Shown here one piece after another: positions 16,673 through 23,877 of a stretch of 64,000 nt of DNA. The stretch's first letter is position 1, and every line of letters begins with the position of its first letter. Location: assembly GCF_002042965.1 (NCBI RefSeq), contig NZ_MZNT01000001.1, forward strand, positions 620,001 to 684,000, read 5' to 3'. This DNA is from Paenibacillus sp. 32352 (lineage in GTDB: Bacteria > Bacillota > Bacilli > Paenibacillales > NBRC-103111). A model generated the notes under the pieces. That model was not told the DNA's origin. It saw only the letters and a program-made list of their open reading frames with translations, and did no database searches. Both the position numbers and the translations under genes were made by a program.

Positions 16673-17647
16673 CGGATACAAGGTCGACAGGAGAGCTTTA
16701 AAGCCGAGCTGGCTGATCAAGTAGCTTAGCAGCAGAACAATCCAGAGAATCCAGTTCCTAGACAGCCGGGTTCGCTGCTCCAGCTGCAGGGTAAGGCCGT
16801 AGACATCGGCAATAAACGTTGTGAAGATTTCCCCGTAAATGACAAAGACGAACATCAGCTGTATGGTCGGTCCGACCTTCCGGATCAATTGTCCCATAGG
16901 AATTTCGAATTGCGAGATGCCGGGCATCTGAGCGGACAGAGCATAGTGGCCGGCCAGCAGCATCATGCCAATAGCGACTCCTCCCCAAATGCCGCCCCAG
17001 AATAGTACGGATCGATCCCGGATTTGTGCGCCGAGCGGGACAAGCACCCCTTGAGCCATGCTGAGATTAAATGCGGCGTACAGGAAGGGGGCGAACCAGA
17101 TTCTCTCCAGCGGGTAATCGGAAGTCAGATGGAGCCAATTGCCTGAACCGGGCAAGTCCCAGGAATACCAGACGATAAGCATGCTGAAGCTCAGCATTAA
17201 CGGAACGACGACGGAATTGACGGCGACGATGGCTTGCATCCCTTTGCTCAATACGGCATACGCGAGCAGCAGCGTAACCAACAGACCGGATTGATAAGGC
17301 AGATGAAATTGCTCCTCGAAGACGGAGCCGGCTCCTGCCAGCATCACGGTCGTGACGCCGAACAGGGTGACCAGAGTAAACAGACTTACCCATCCTCCTA
17401 CTCGGGGACCGAAGAGAAGCTTATTCAAATCCTCATAGGAATGCGCTTTAACCTCGTGCGCAATAAACATTAATTTAATTCCGAGCCAGACAAACAGTAT
17501 GCTGGCGATTCCGATCGTCAGAGTTGCCATCCACCCGTACCTTGTAAAAAAAGTGAGGATTTCTTGTCCGGTAGCAAACCCGGCTCCTACAACGGTGCCG
17601 ACATAGGTGAAGCAAACTTGCATAATGCTGCCGAATTTTCTCATCAT
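16598..17647 (-). CDS. YkvI-family membrane transporter-like protein
   Basis: A 349-residue polytopic protein with about ten helices resembling YkvI of Bacillus subtilis, an uncharacterised family distantly related to APC/LeuT-fold transporters. The first helix carries GTVVGAGFATGQEIL, the unwound glycine-rich pattern of that fold. ATG 17647 (the first of two tandem ATGs) has AAAGGTGG upstream; the longer 373-aa frame adds a non-hydrophobic tail without a site. It is convergent with and overlaps the preceding small membrane gene by 75 bp. The substrate is not known for the family. Confidence 0.85.
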   Translation of the reverse strand: MMRKFGSIMQVCFTYVGTVVGAGFATGQEILTFFTRYGWMATLTIGIASILFVWLGIKLMFIAHEVKAHSYEDLNKLLFGPRVGGWVSLFTLVTLFGVTTVMLAGAGSVFEEQFHLPYQSGLLVTLLLAYAVLSKGMQAIVAVNSVVVPLMLSFSMLIVWYSWDLPGSGNWLHLTSDYPLERIWFAPFLYAAFNLSMAQGVLVPLGAQIRDRSVLFWGGIWGGVAIGMMLLAGHYALSAQMPGISQFEIPMGQLIRKVGPTIQLMFVFVIYGEIFTTFIADVYGLTLQLEQRTRLSRNWILWIVLLLSYLISQLGFKALLSTLYPLFGMISMAWMTMMIWRRSRPASTN

Positions 17648-17723
17648 GATAGGTCCACCTTTCATGCGGCTTGTTCCATAATAGTACAAGGTATGAACCG
17701 TGGGACGAACACATGACATGAAC

Positions 17724-17752
17724 TTGGGAAAATGCCAGGTTTCTGTTAAAAT
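17724..17752 (+). promoter_or_regulatory. Predicted sigma-A promoter of the dedA-like gene
   Basis: TTGGGA (17724-17729), 17-base spacer, TAAAAT (17747-17752). It lies about 50 bases before the GTG start of the DedA-family gene. Confidence 0.5.
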
Positions 17753-17804
17753 AGGATAGGCCTCATTTTACCGTTATATAATTTTTTTGCAGGAGCGTGT
17801 CTGT

Positions 17805-18428
17805 GTGCTGGATGATATTTTGCTGCTGATTGAACATTACGGATACATCGCCCTGTTCGGCTTGTTGGCTGTAGGGATAGTAGGACTTCCGGTCCCTGAT
17901 GAAATCTTAATGACGACGGTTGGTTCATTGACCTCGAACGGAGGGCCCTTATCTTTTTGCAAATCGTTACTAGTCAGCTATGCCGGGACCATGACCGGGA
18001 TGCTGGTCAGCTATTTCCTGGGGAAGACGGTAGGGAAGCCTTTCCTGTACCGCTATGGCAAATGGGTGAAGCTGACACCGCAAAGACTGGACTTGGCAGA
18101 GGGATGGTTCAAGAAATACGGACTGTGGACGGTTGCTTTTGGCTATTACGTACCGGGGGTTAGGCATTTTACCTGCTATTTGGCAGGAGTCAGCGCTGTA
18201 TCGCTTTGGAAGTATTTGCTGTACGCAGGCACCGGAGCGCTGATCTGGTGCGCATCGTTCCTGACGCTAGGTCATTTTATCGGTGTGAACGCGCCAAAAA
18301 TTATGCATCTTATTCATCACTACATGGGAATCAGTGCCATAGTGATTGTCATCGTAGCAGCAATCGGCATCGCTTTGTTTATGTGGCTTAGAAAACGAGG
18401 GGCGTCCAAACAGAAAAAAACAGGTTGA
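17805..18428 (+). CDS. DedA-family membrane protein
   Basis: A 207-residue DedA/VTT-domain protein. Members act as lipid or C55-isoprenoid-phosphate flippases and support membrane homeostasis. Visible signatures are GLPVPDEILMTTVG (about 28-41) and YYVPGVRHFTCYLAG (about 110-125), matching the family G-x-P-x-P-x-E and F/Y-x-R/V-P-G-x-R motifs. The Arg of PGVR is present, while the first Arg of F-x-R-x-x-PG-x-R is replaced by Tyr. GTG 17805 has GCAGGAG nine bases upstream; the ORF from TTG 17787 overlaps that site and is rejected. It ends at a perfect palindromic terminator. Confidence 0.87.
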   Translation: MLDDILLLIEHYGYIALFGLLAVGIVGLPVPDEILMTTVGSLTSNGGPLSFCKSLLVSYAGTMTGMLVSYFLGKTVGKPFLYRYGKWVKLTPQRLDLAEGWFKKYGLWTVAFGYYVPGVRHFTCYLAGVSAVSLWKYLLYAGTGALIWCASFLTLGHFIGVNAPKIMHLIHHYMGISAIVIVIVAAIGIALFMWLRKRGASKQKKTG

Positions 18429-18434
18429 CACGAC

Positions 18435-18472
18435 AAAAAAAGCTTGAGTTCAGCTGAACTCAAGCTTTTTTC
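18435..18472. terminator. Perfect palindromic bidirectional terminator
   Basis: AAAAAAGCTTGAGTTCAG (18436-18453) is followed by its exact inverse through 18471, giving an 18-bp stem with A/T tails. It sits between the convergent dedA-like and lipoprotein genes. Confidence 0.9.
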
Positions 18473-18503
18473 AATTTCAGGGTCCCCAGACGGAACGCGG
18501 TCA

Positions 18504-19208
18504 TTATTCGGCGAACAGCTTAATGGAGTTGAGCTTATCCGTCTTAGGGTCGATATCGAGCTTCAATACGGCATCCTTGGATTTATAGATGAGGACATAG
18601 CTTGTATTGGAGTCGGGCTTGCCTAATGCTTTGTAGATATCGCTTGTGGATTGGCCCAGCTTAAGCCCGTTCAATCCGGGATTGATTTCGCTGCTGCGAA
18701 TATCGATGAATTGAAGCTGATTTTGCTTGTTGTAGCCCACCATAAAATCCGTATAGTCATAAACAGTAATAGGATCCGTTTCGTCTTCCATTTGAAATTG
18801 CTCCTTGGGCTTGCCATATTTACTGGTGACTGCATCAGGCGATGATTTCAAGGTCAAGCCAAGCAGAGTCGGCTTGGTTTGATTGTAGGTCTCTTGAATA
18901 TCGATCTTCGGCTTAGGTGTTGCCGTCGGTTTGACGGTTTCCGGTATCTCATCCTGCTTTGAGCCGTTCTCGGCGCTTGCGAGCGATACCTTGTCATTCG
19001 GATTGACTTGCTGCTGTGATGTAACTGCGGCTTGTTCTTGGGTTGGATCCTTACTGGTTTGCTGAGGCGCAGCAGCAGCCGGCGTAGCTGTCGGAGCTGC
19101 GGTAGGCGTAGGGCTTAACGCCTCGGACCCTTGTTTGCATCCGGTTATCAGCAATATGAGGATGAAAGGAACGAGCCAGCGAGCGGCGTATGTAAGTGTG
19201 TTCATCAT
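18504..19208 (-). CDS. Lipoprotein, DUF4309-like C-terminal domain
   Basis: A 234-residue lipoprotein. The signal peptide ends LLITGC (Cys24). A P/T/A/Q-rich linker (about 30-105, with repeated PTPTAAPTATP) should span the cell wall. The C-terminal ~120 residues are a folded domain with two similar halves: LLGLTLKSSPDAVTSKYGKP and LNGLKLGQSTSDIYKALGKP. That G-x-x-L-x-x-S/D-x-V/I pattern resembles DUF4309/SmpA-like lipoproteins of Bacillota. ATG 19208 or the adjacent 19205 both follow AGGAAG. Function unknown. The repeat reading is direct; the family name is tentative. Confidence 0.75.
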   Translation of the reverse strand: MMNTLTYAARWLVPFILILLITGCKQGSEALSPTPTAAPTATPAAAAPQQTSKDPTQEQAAVTSQQQVNPNDKVSLASAENGSKQDEIPETVKPTATPKPKIDIQETYNQTKPTLLGLTLKSSPDAVTSKYGKPKEQFQMEDETDPITVYDYTDFMVGYNKQNQLQFIDIRSSEINPGLNGLKLGQSTSDIYKALGKPDSNTSYVLIYKSKDAVLKLDIDPKTDKLNSIKLFAE

Positions 19209-19519
19209 CCCAGTCTTCCTTTCTGGAAAATTTAGAAGGTTGCGTTATAAAGCAATATTAATCATACTCGCTACCCATTGAATCATCAAAGATCGTATAC
19301 TTACAAATATCGGCGAATTTCATGAAAATGATTAGATATGATTTTCAAAGCACCATTTTCATGGTCTAGGTCCCCGTTTCTTGCTATCTATTCATATAGA
19401 CGAGTTTGAGGCTGAAAAAGTTGCATAAAGTTTATAAAAGTTTATCCGTTTAGGACTTGAAACCCGGATTCCCGTTATGATAAGTTAACGGAAAAGGTTT
19501 TTCGGATGGAGGATACCGA
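19209..19519. other. Intergenic region upstream of xpt
   Basis: 311 bp. A perfect 10-bp inverted repeat CATGAAAATG/CATTTTCATG lies at 19321-19330 and 19354-19363. A short hairpin CCGTTA/TAACGG lies near 19475-19494. I looked for the purine-riboswitch core expected before xpt in Bacillus and did not find a convincing one. No small gene is supported. Confidence 0.45.
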
Positions 19520-20092
19520 ATGGAATTATTAAAGCAAAAAATTAGAGAGGTCGGAGTCGTGATCTCCGATGATATTATTAAGCTGGACGCTATCTTGAAT
19601 CATGCGGTTGATCCTGCGCTGACGACAGCGATGGGCAAGGAATTCGCCCGATTGTTCAGAGAAGACCGCGTGACCAAGGTGCTTACGATAGAATCATCCG
19701 GAATTCCCATTGCGTTTGCCACGGCGCAGGAGCTCAATGTTCCTATGGTATTTGCAAGACGCAAAAAGAGCTTGAATACGGACAATACCGAAATGTACAG
19801 CGAACGGGTGCCTTCCTTTACGAAAGGGCTGGTAACCGATATTATGGTCTCGAGAGAATGGCTCGGTGAACAGGACCGGATTTTATTGATCGATGATTTT
19901 ATTGCCAACGGGGACGCAGCAAGAGGCTTGATCCGGATCATCCGCCGTTCGGGAGCGGAGCTTGTCGGAGTCGGCATTGCGGTTGAAAAATCATTTCAAG
20001 CAGGCGGTCGAACCATCCGTGAATCCGGGATTCGCGTTGAGTCTTTGGCAAGGATTGCATCGCTCGCAAATGGCGAGATTGTCTTCGAGTAG
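19520..20092 (+). CDS. xpt: Xanthine phosphoribosyltransferase
   Basis: Salvages xanthine to XMP using PRPP. The 190-residue length is normal. The N-terminus MELLKQKIREVGVVISDDIIKLDAILNH, split as read, matches Bacillus Xpt, including the D-x-x-x-L-D-A-I-L-N-H start. The PRPP loop is ILLIDDFIANGDAARG (about 121-136), and the hood residues SLNTDNTEMY are present. ATG 19520 follows GGATGGAGG. In Bacillus subtilis xpt is cotranscribed with the permease pbuX under a guanine riboswitch. Here neither the permease nor a clear riboswitch is next to it, so control differs or is cryptic. Confidence 0.93.
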   Translation: MELLKQKIREVGVVISDDIIKLDAILNHAVDPALTTAMGKEFARLFREDRVTKVLTIESSGIPIAFATAQELNVPMVFARRKKSLNTDNTEMYSERVPSFTKGLVTDIMVSREWLGEQDRILLIDDFIANGDAARGLIRIIRRSGAELVGVGIAVEKSFQAGGRTIRESGIRVESLARIASLANGEIVFE

Positions 20093-20187
20093 AGGCGAAT
20101 CAAGAATTATTTTCAATTTTATTAACTATTCCCTCCACTGTGTTTTTCCTTTATAATGGATTCAAGCGAAAGAGAGGAGGCATTGCT

Positions 20188-20511
20188 ATGGGGAATGAGA
20201 TTCCGGCCGATTTTTTTGTAACTAAGTTGAACGAAGCTAAAATTCACTTTGAACGTGCCCTCGATTGTAAACATACAGAGTTTGACGACCTGTATCCCTA
20301 TATGATTGAACATCCTCAATTTTTTTGGTACAAAAGGTATGTGGCATGGTCTGAATTGTTGACTATCGTTAAGCTATGCGAAGACCTTGATGTAGAGTGG
20401 CAGCAGCAGTTTTCACAGCAGCAGGTCGAGTATATCAAGAAGAGAGTCATGTCCAGTAAAGTGCTGGATTATTGGTTTGAGACCAATGACTCGAAAGAAC
20501 ACGTCAGCTGA
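20188..20511 (+). CDS. Hypothetical protein (107 aa)
   Basis: An unrecognised soluble protein rich in aromatic residues (HPQFFWYKRYVAWSEL at about 44-59, VLDYWFE near the end), with mostly helical character and no membrane segment or signal. ATG 20188 is set by AGAGGAGG seven bases upstream. The preceding TATAAT at 20152-20157 is a plausible -10 element but lacks a clear -35. It is monocistronic, ending before a strong terminator at 20609-20647. No functional clue comes from its neighbours (xpt, and a minus-strand hypothetical). Confidence 0.65.
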   Translation: MGNEIPADFFVTKLNEAKIHFERALDCKHTEFDDLYPYMIEHPQFFWYKRYVAWSELLTIVKLCEDLDVEWQQQFSQQQVEYIKKRVMSSKVLDYWFETNDSKEHVS

Positions 20512-20608
20512 TTAGTGCACTCTGAGATAGATAAAATGACCCCATAAGGTTTCGGATATGATTCAGGTACTTTACGGGAAACGTTTGAAAATGGTAAATT
20601 CTATATCC

Positions 20609-20647
20609 AAAAAACCTACCGTCCTCGAAAGGCGGTAGGTTTTTGTT
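20609..20647 (+). terminator. Terminator between convergent hypothetical genes
   Basis: AAAACCTACCG pairs with CGGTAGGTTTTT across a short loop (TCCTCGAAAGG). The A/T tails suit both strands. Confidence 0.85.
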
Positions 20648-20678
20648 TATGCTGCGGGTAAAATGGGCTCACGTAAGG

Positions 20679-20987
20679 TTAGTGAAGCATGTTCATGCTT
20701 TCGATATGTTTTTTGGTCTCGGGTGTACCCAGATCATACAGCTTGCGATATATCTCCCGCAGCCAATAATCGGACGCAACGTTGTCCCTGACGTTATGAT
20801 TAATCGGATGTGCGCTCGAAGCTCCCGCAGCGGTACCTTCCTGAGCCTCGGCCGATTCCTCGAACAAAGCCTGAAGCTGATTAATCTCTTCGTCATTGGC
20901 CCTTATTTCAAATTCGAATTGGCCGGTCTCCTCCGGTTCTGTTATTTCCCCTGAGCCGACATCAACGTAATATGTTTTTTTCTCCAT
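20679..20987 (-). CDS. Conserved hypothetical protein (102 aa)
   Basis: A soluble, mildly acidic protein starting MEKKTYYVDVGSGEIT. The first ~45 residues look like a short beta meander plus helix (FEFEIRANDEEINQLQALFE). The C-terminal half contains HPINHNVRDNVASDYWLREI and an amphipathic helix. I have seen this pattern only in uncharacterised Bacilli proteins and can offer no function. ATG 20987 is the first with family-like sequence; AAGGAG is 13 bases upstream, which is long. The gene shares the terminator at 20609-20647 with the convergent upstream gene. Confidence 0.65.
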   Translation of the reverse strand: MEKKTYYVDVGSGEITEPEETGQFEFEIRANDEEINQLQALFEESAEAQEGTAAGASSAHPINHNVRDNVASDYWLREIYRKLYDLGTPETKKHIESMNMLH

Positions 20988-21134
20988 TGCGGCACAAAAA
21001 CTCCTTTCCAAAGTCGGAACGACTGCTTATGTAAAACACTTGTAAAGAAGAGAGCATACGTCTTCTGTTTATTGTACACCTGGAATGGTGTATTCTATTC
21101 TTAAACTACAGTTTGTCCAAAGGAGGGTCGTAGG

Positions 21135-21362
21135 ATGATCAGCGAGGAGCAGCTGGACCGGTATAGAATAGAGGGGACCAAGCTTAGAGTGGTGAGGGAC
21201 GCGGATCCTGCGAATGACGTCAAAGGAATTGTTGTTGCCTGGGACGATACGACGGTCATGATCCGTAAGCAAAATCGAAGAATCGTGAAGCTGGACCGAA
21301 GCTATCATTACCAGCCGATGACCGAGGAACGTTATTCGGGCTGGAACGGGAACGAGCTATGA
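21135..21362 (+). CDS. Small hypothetical protein upstream of cbiZ (75 aa)
   Basis: An unrecognised protein with a predicted small beta-barrel core (LRVVRDA, DVKGIVVAWDDTTVMIRKQ, RRIVKLDRSY), reminiscent in pattern of SH3/Sm-like folds but with no diagnostic motif. ATG 21135 follows AAAGGAGG. Its stop overlaps the cbiZ start (ATGA at 21359-21362), so the two genes are translationally coupled and probably act in the same physiological context. No cobalamin motif is visible in it. Confidence 0.65.
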   Translation: MISEEQLDRYRIEGTKLRVVRDADPANDVKGIVVAWDDTTVMIRKQNRRIVKLDRSYHYQPMTEERYSGWNGNEL

Positions 21363-22084
21363 CGGGCTTTGCCTCAAATCGCCCAATAACCCCATCGATA
21401 TCGAATTTGAGATACTATGAAGCGGAAGACGGCTTAAACAGCTACTTTATGATAGAGAGTATCGAACCGCTCCGCACGTTGAATTCGTCGATGTGGGGAG
21501 AAGGCTTCGGATGGCATTCACGCCTGATGAACCGACAGGTGGACCGCAGCTATTCCAGCTCGGATCCGCTGGCTGAGATGCATCAATTTATGCGTATGAG
21601 AAGCATCGGCATAGAAGAGACAGCGGCCTTATTAACCGCAGCAAGAGTGCAGGACAGAGGCTACTCCCAGGAATCCGGGGATAAGGGGCTGAAGGTATGC
21701 ACCTGGGCTACTGTCGGCTTAAGCAATAAAGCGAGGGCGGGCTCCTTACGGGACATGCATGAGCTGTTCCCTGGAACCATTAACCTGATCGTGGTCATTG
21801 ATGGAATCCTGACGGACGCGGCAATGGTCAATGCCGTGATTACGGCGACGGAGTCGAAGGCCGCTGCACTGCAGGACGCAGATATCCGCTTAGCGGACAG
21901 TCGGGAGACCGCGACAGGAACAACAACGGATGCGGTCATTATAGCCGCTACCCAGAAGGGAGCTTCGTATCGCTATGCGGGTACAGCTACCCAGCTTGGC
22001 TATAGTATCGGAAGAACGGTGTATGAAGCAATGGCTTATTCCATTCAAAGGTATAAGGCCTGGGAACTGTCACAGCAAAAATGA
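21359..22084 (+). CDS. cbiZ: Adenosylcobinamide amidohydrolase (CbiZ-like)
   Basis: Predicted to remodel corrinoids by cleaving the amide bond of adenosylcobinamide or pseudocobalamin to give adenosylcobyric acid for re-synthesis. The diagnostic CbiZ segments are present: GTINLIVVIDGILTDAAMVN, ITATESKAAAL, ATGTTTDAVIIAAT and YAGTATQLGYSIGRTVYEA. The 241-residue length is normal. It is coupled to the 75-aa gene upstream and ends at a terminator. No other cobalamin-synthesis or transport gene and no clear cobalamin riboswitch is adjacent. The B12-dependent reductase at 52248 is one possible consumer. Confidence 0.88.
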   Translation: MTGFASNRPITPSISNLRYYEAEDGLNSYFMIESIEPLRTLNSSMWGEGFGWHSRLMNRQVDRSYSSSDPLAEMHQFMRMRSIGIEETAALLTAARVQDRGYSQESGDKGLKVCTWATVGLSNKARAGSLRDMHELFPGTINLIVVIDGILTDAAMVNAVITATESKAAALQDADIRLADSRETATGTTTDAVIIAATQKGASYRYAGTATQLGYSIGRTVYEAMAYSIQRYKAWELSQQK

Positions 22085-22130
22085 AACCTGGAGCCCGCAA
22101 AGTTCTTGCTGAACGGGCCCCAGGTTTTGT
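22084..22130 (+). terminator. Terminator after cbiZ
   Basis: AAACCTGGAGCCCG pairs with CGGGCCCCAGGTTT, followed by TTGT. It begins at the last base of the cbiZ stop codon. Confidence 0.85.
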
Positions 22131-22154
22131 ATTTCTGAATAAGTGCGGTAATTG

Positions 22155-22298
22155 TTACCTGCCTTCGGGACCGCGGCCACAGCCTTCGGATTTCTTCGGA
22201 GGGTTGTTGCCGTCGGCCATTTTGTCGCCGAATTGGTCCAGACGGGAAGGATGCCCCGCAGGGCCATCGTTGTCGGGTTTATTATTTCTGCCTGCCAT
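22155..22298 (-). CDS. Small hydrophilic protein (47 aa)
   Basis: A 47-residue very hydrophilic peptide starting MAGRNNKPDNDGPAGHPSRL, with N/D/G/P/K-rich composition and no hydrophobic core, so it is likely intrinsically disordered. The start at ATG 22298 has a near-perfect site (GGAGGTGAT) five bases away; the 67-codon frame that begins at 22358 has no site. Composition recalls small spore-associated proteins of Bacilli, but I see no diagnostic motif, so that is only a guess. It is convergent with cbiZ. Confidence 0.6.
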   Translation of the reverse strand: MAGRNNKPDNDGPAGHPSRLDQFGDKMADGNNPPKKSEGCGRGPEGR

Positions 22299-22426
22299 TC
22301 GTATCACCTCCACATGAGATAGAGTCTCATGCTGGCTGATTTTTATCCGCTGAGGCATTCGTATAATATTGGAGCCTTCAGAGAAACTAACTCTGTAATC
22401 GAGATATGTGGGGGCGAGGGTTGACG

Positions 22427-22633
22427 ATGGATGATCAAGTGGTGCATTTGGACGATTTTTACGCGTTAAGGATTCATAGAGAAGGAAAATGCGGGGTCAA
22501 CGGCGAAATTATTAGATTAAACACGAATTCCATACACCCGCCTACACATTTGTTCGATACTCCAAGCTTTGAGGATGCGGAGGCGTTAAAGGAATGGGCT
22601 GCCCGAGCCTTGCAGGCTTACCGGGAAGGGTAG
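22427..22633 (+). CDS. Small hypothetical protein (68 aa)
   Basis: An unrecognised soluble protein starting MDDQVVHLDDFYALRIHREG. A short beta-rich N-terminal half is followed by a terminal amphipathic helix (FEDAEALKEWAARALQAY). ATG 22427 is preferred over the TTG at 22406 because GCGAGGG lies upstream. It is convergent with the 73-aa membrane protein only ten bases away, leaving little room for a terminator. No functional clue. Confidence 0.55.
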   Translation: MDDQVVHLDDFYALRIHREGKCGVNGEIIRLNTNSIHPPTHLFDTPSFEDAEALKEWAARALQAYREG

Positions 22634-22643
22634 ATGAGAGAGG

Positions 22644-22865
22644 CTACTTTTTAAATGCCCCGACGATGTACAGCAATCCCAGAGTGGCCAGCATGCCGAT
22701 CATGATGAACATGAGTCCGCTTATAAACAATATGGCTCCTGGAATAATAAAGCTGACAATCAACGTAATTCCGATGGCCCAAAGCATCGTTTGAAAGGTC
22801 AGCTTGATAAAACCCCAGACGAATAATGCCACAACCACTCCCATAGCCAGCTGCAAAAAGATCAT
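22644..22865 (-). CDS. Small two-helix membrane protein (73 aa)
   Basis: An almost entirely hydrophobic 73-residue protein starting MIFLQLAMGVVVALFVWGFI. Two or three helices (about 2-19, 25-45 and 47-68) end in FKK. ATG 22865 has AAGGGGGGAG a few bases upstream; the extended 91-codon frame lacks a site. I do not recognise the family. A palindromic stretch CAGGAATATCC/GGATATTCCTG (22934-22957) lies upstream, in the gap shared with the divergent 34-aa gene, and could be an operator. Confidence 0.6.
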   Translation of the reverse strand: MIFLQLAMGVVVALFVWGFIKLTFQTMLWAIGITLIVSFIIPGAILFISGLMFIMIGMLATLGLLYIVGAFKK

Positions 22866-23022
22866 AATGCTCCCCCCTTGCCTTATATATATGGGCTTAA
22901 GCGGGAGATCATGATACAAGCTTCACGAAAGAACAGGAATATCCAAGGATATTCCTGCATACGATGTAATCCGGCAGCTAACGAACGTATTCGATTCTAT
23001 TCGAACAGCGGGAGGAGATAAG

Positions 23023-23127
23023 ATGTCCACGGAAGGTTCCGCATTGAAAGGAACGGTGTACGGCATTTTGTTTACGCTTCCAATTTGGGGAGCTATCGCC
23101 TGGATTGTTTTTGAATGTTTGGATTAA
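23023..23127 (+). CDS. 34-aa single-helix membrane micro-protein
   Basis: A very short gene: 34 codons starting MSTEGSALKGT, then a hydrophobic helix (VYGILFTLPIWGAIAWIVF) and ECLD. The ribosome site GGGAGGAG lies five to six bases before the ATG, and a good terminator (23133-23175) follows the stop within six bases, so this compact unit looks like a real transcript. The polar stretch plus LKGT before one helix superficially resembles cytochrome c oxidase subunit 2A-type small proteins, but no oxidase genes are nearby, so I do not assign it. Confidence 0.55.
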   Translation: MSTEGSALKGTVYGILFTLPIWGAIAWIVFECLD

Positions 23128-23132
23128 ATAGC

Positions 23133-23175
23133 TCGGGTATCTCTTTTCGTCAGGAGAGGTACCCGATTGTTCTAT
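23133..23175. terminator. Terminator after the 34-aa gene
   Basis: TCGGGTATCTCT pairs with AGAGGTACCCGA, ending near 23166, then TTGTTCT. It also closes the convergent lipoprotein gene. Confidence 0.75.
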
Positions 23176-23178
23176 TGG

Positions 23179-23520
23179 TTACAGGTTTGATTCCGATTTG
23201 GAAATGGCTTTATTGGAGCGGAATGTAATTTTTGCCGACCCGTTCGGGTTTCCTTCCGCTTGGTATTGATAGGTTGTCGTATAATCAGGGGACGACTTAT
23301 CTCCCGATTCGGAGATGAGCTTGCCCTCGCCGCCTACAATCCCTTTCACTTCATCAGATGTCATGCCCAAATTGATTTTGTCATATTTTTCTTTTGTCAT
23401 AGTAGCTAGCGGGGCTGGGGTTGGAGTTGGCTGTACAGCATTTCCGCCGGAATGACTGCAGCCGATGCTGCTGCCGGCAATAACTGCTGCGAGCATAAGA
23501 ACACTGATGGATTTTACCAA
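23179..23520 (-). CDS. Small lipoprotein with DUF3862/BLIP-like domain
   Basis: A 113-residue lipoprotein. The signal peptide runs to SSIGC (Cys about 21), followed by a short P/T-rich linker and a ~65-residue domain: YDKINLGMTSDEVKGIVGGEG, then SESGD, TTTYQYQAEGNPNGSAKITF and SKSESNL. The G-M-T-x-x-E-V and Y-x-Y-x-x-G-x-x-x-G-x-A patterns match small SmpA/BLIP-type lipoproteins (DUF3862-like). TTG 23520 is chosen because GGAGGCGA is eight bases upstream; the longer frame runs back into the tRNA gene and is not credible. It resembles the lipoprotein at 18504 in layout only. Confidence 0.72.
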   Translation of the reverse strand: MVKSISVLMLAAVIAGSSIGCSHSGGNAVQPTPTPAPLATMTKEKYDKINLGMTSDEVKGIVGGEGKLISESGDKSSPDYTTTYQYQAEGNPNGSAKITFRSNKAISKSESNL

Positions 23521-23715
23521 GTCTATCGCCTCCGAAGTACGGTTTTGGATTTTCAATATTGCTCTTGCTGTATTTGAAGCAATGTTCAATTCATCTCCAA
23601 ACCGAATCGTAAATATACGGATTTCATGCTTTTTTAAAATTTTGTTTGACAACTGGGTAAAATAGGTGATATTATACAACTTGTCCCCTTCAAATATGAA
23701 TGAGACATAATATAT

Positions 23716-23803
23716 GCGGTCATGGCGGAATTGGCAGACGCGCACGGTTCAGGTCCGTGTGGGCTAACCCCCCGTGGAGGTTCGAGTCCTCTTGACCGCA
23801 CCA
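23716..23803 (+). tRNA. tRNA-Leu (anticodon CAG)
   Basis: Class II tRNA of 88 nt including encoded CCA. The acceptor GCGGTCA (23716-23722) pairs with TGACCGC (23793-23799), with discriminator A and CCA at 23801-23803. The anticodon loop TTCAGGT sits between CACGG and CCGTG, giving CAG (decodes CUG). A long variable arm precedes GGTTCGAGTCC in the T arm. It stands alone, followed by a terminator. Confidence 0.95.
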
Positions 23804-23810
23804 ACTATAA

Positions 23811-23853
23811 CAAAACCACCATCTGATATCTCCGGATACCAGATGGTTTTTCA
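23811..23853 (+). terminator. Terminator after tRNA-Leu
   Basis: ACCATCTG pairs with CAGATGGT, with an inner TATC/GATA pairing and a flanking AAAA/TTTTT. It sits eight bases past the tRNA CCA. Confidence 0.85.
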
Positions 23854-23877
23854 TTTGGAGAGGCAGAGTGACATGCA

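Noticed and set aside
22934..22957. Perfect palindrome CAGGAATATCC/GGATATTCCTG as a terminator
   Set aside because: It lies upstream of both flanking divergent genes and has no T run. It could be an operator, noted under the 73-aa gene, but not a terminator.
23521..23745. Longer N-terminus for the small lipoprotein gene at 23179
   Set aside because: The extension runs into the tRNA-Leu gene and has no ribosome site. TTG 23520 has GGAGGCGA and starts a proper signal peptide.
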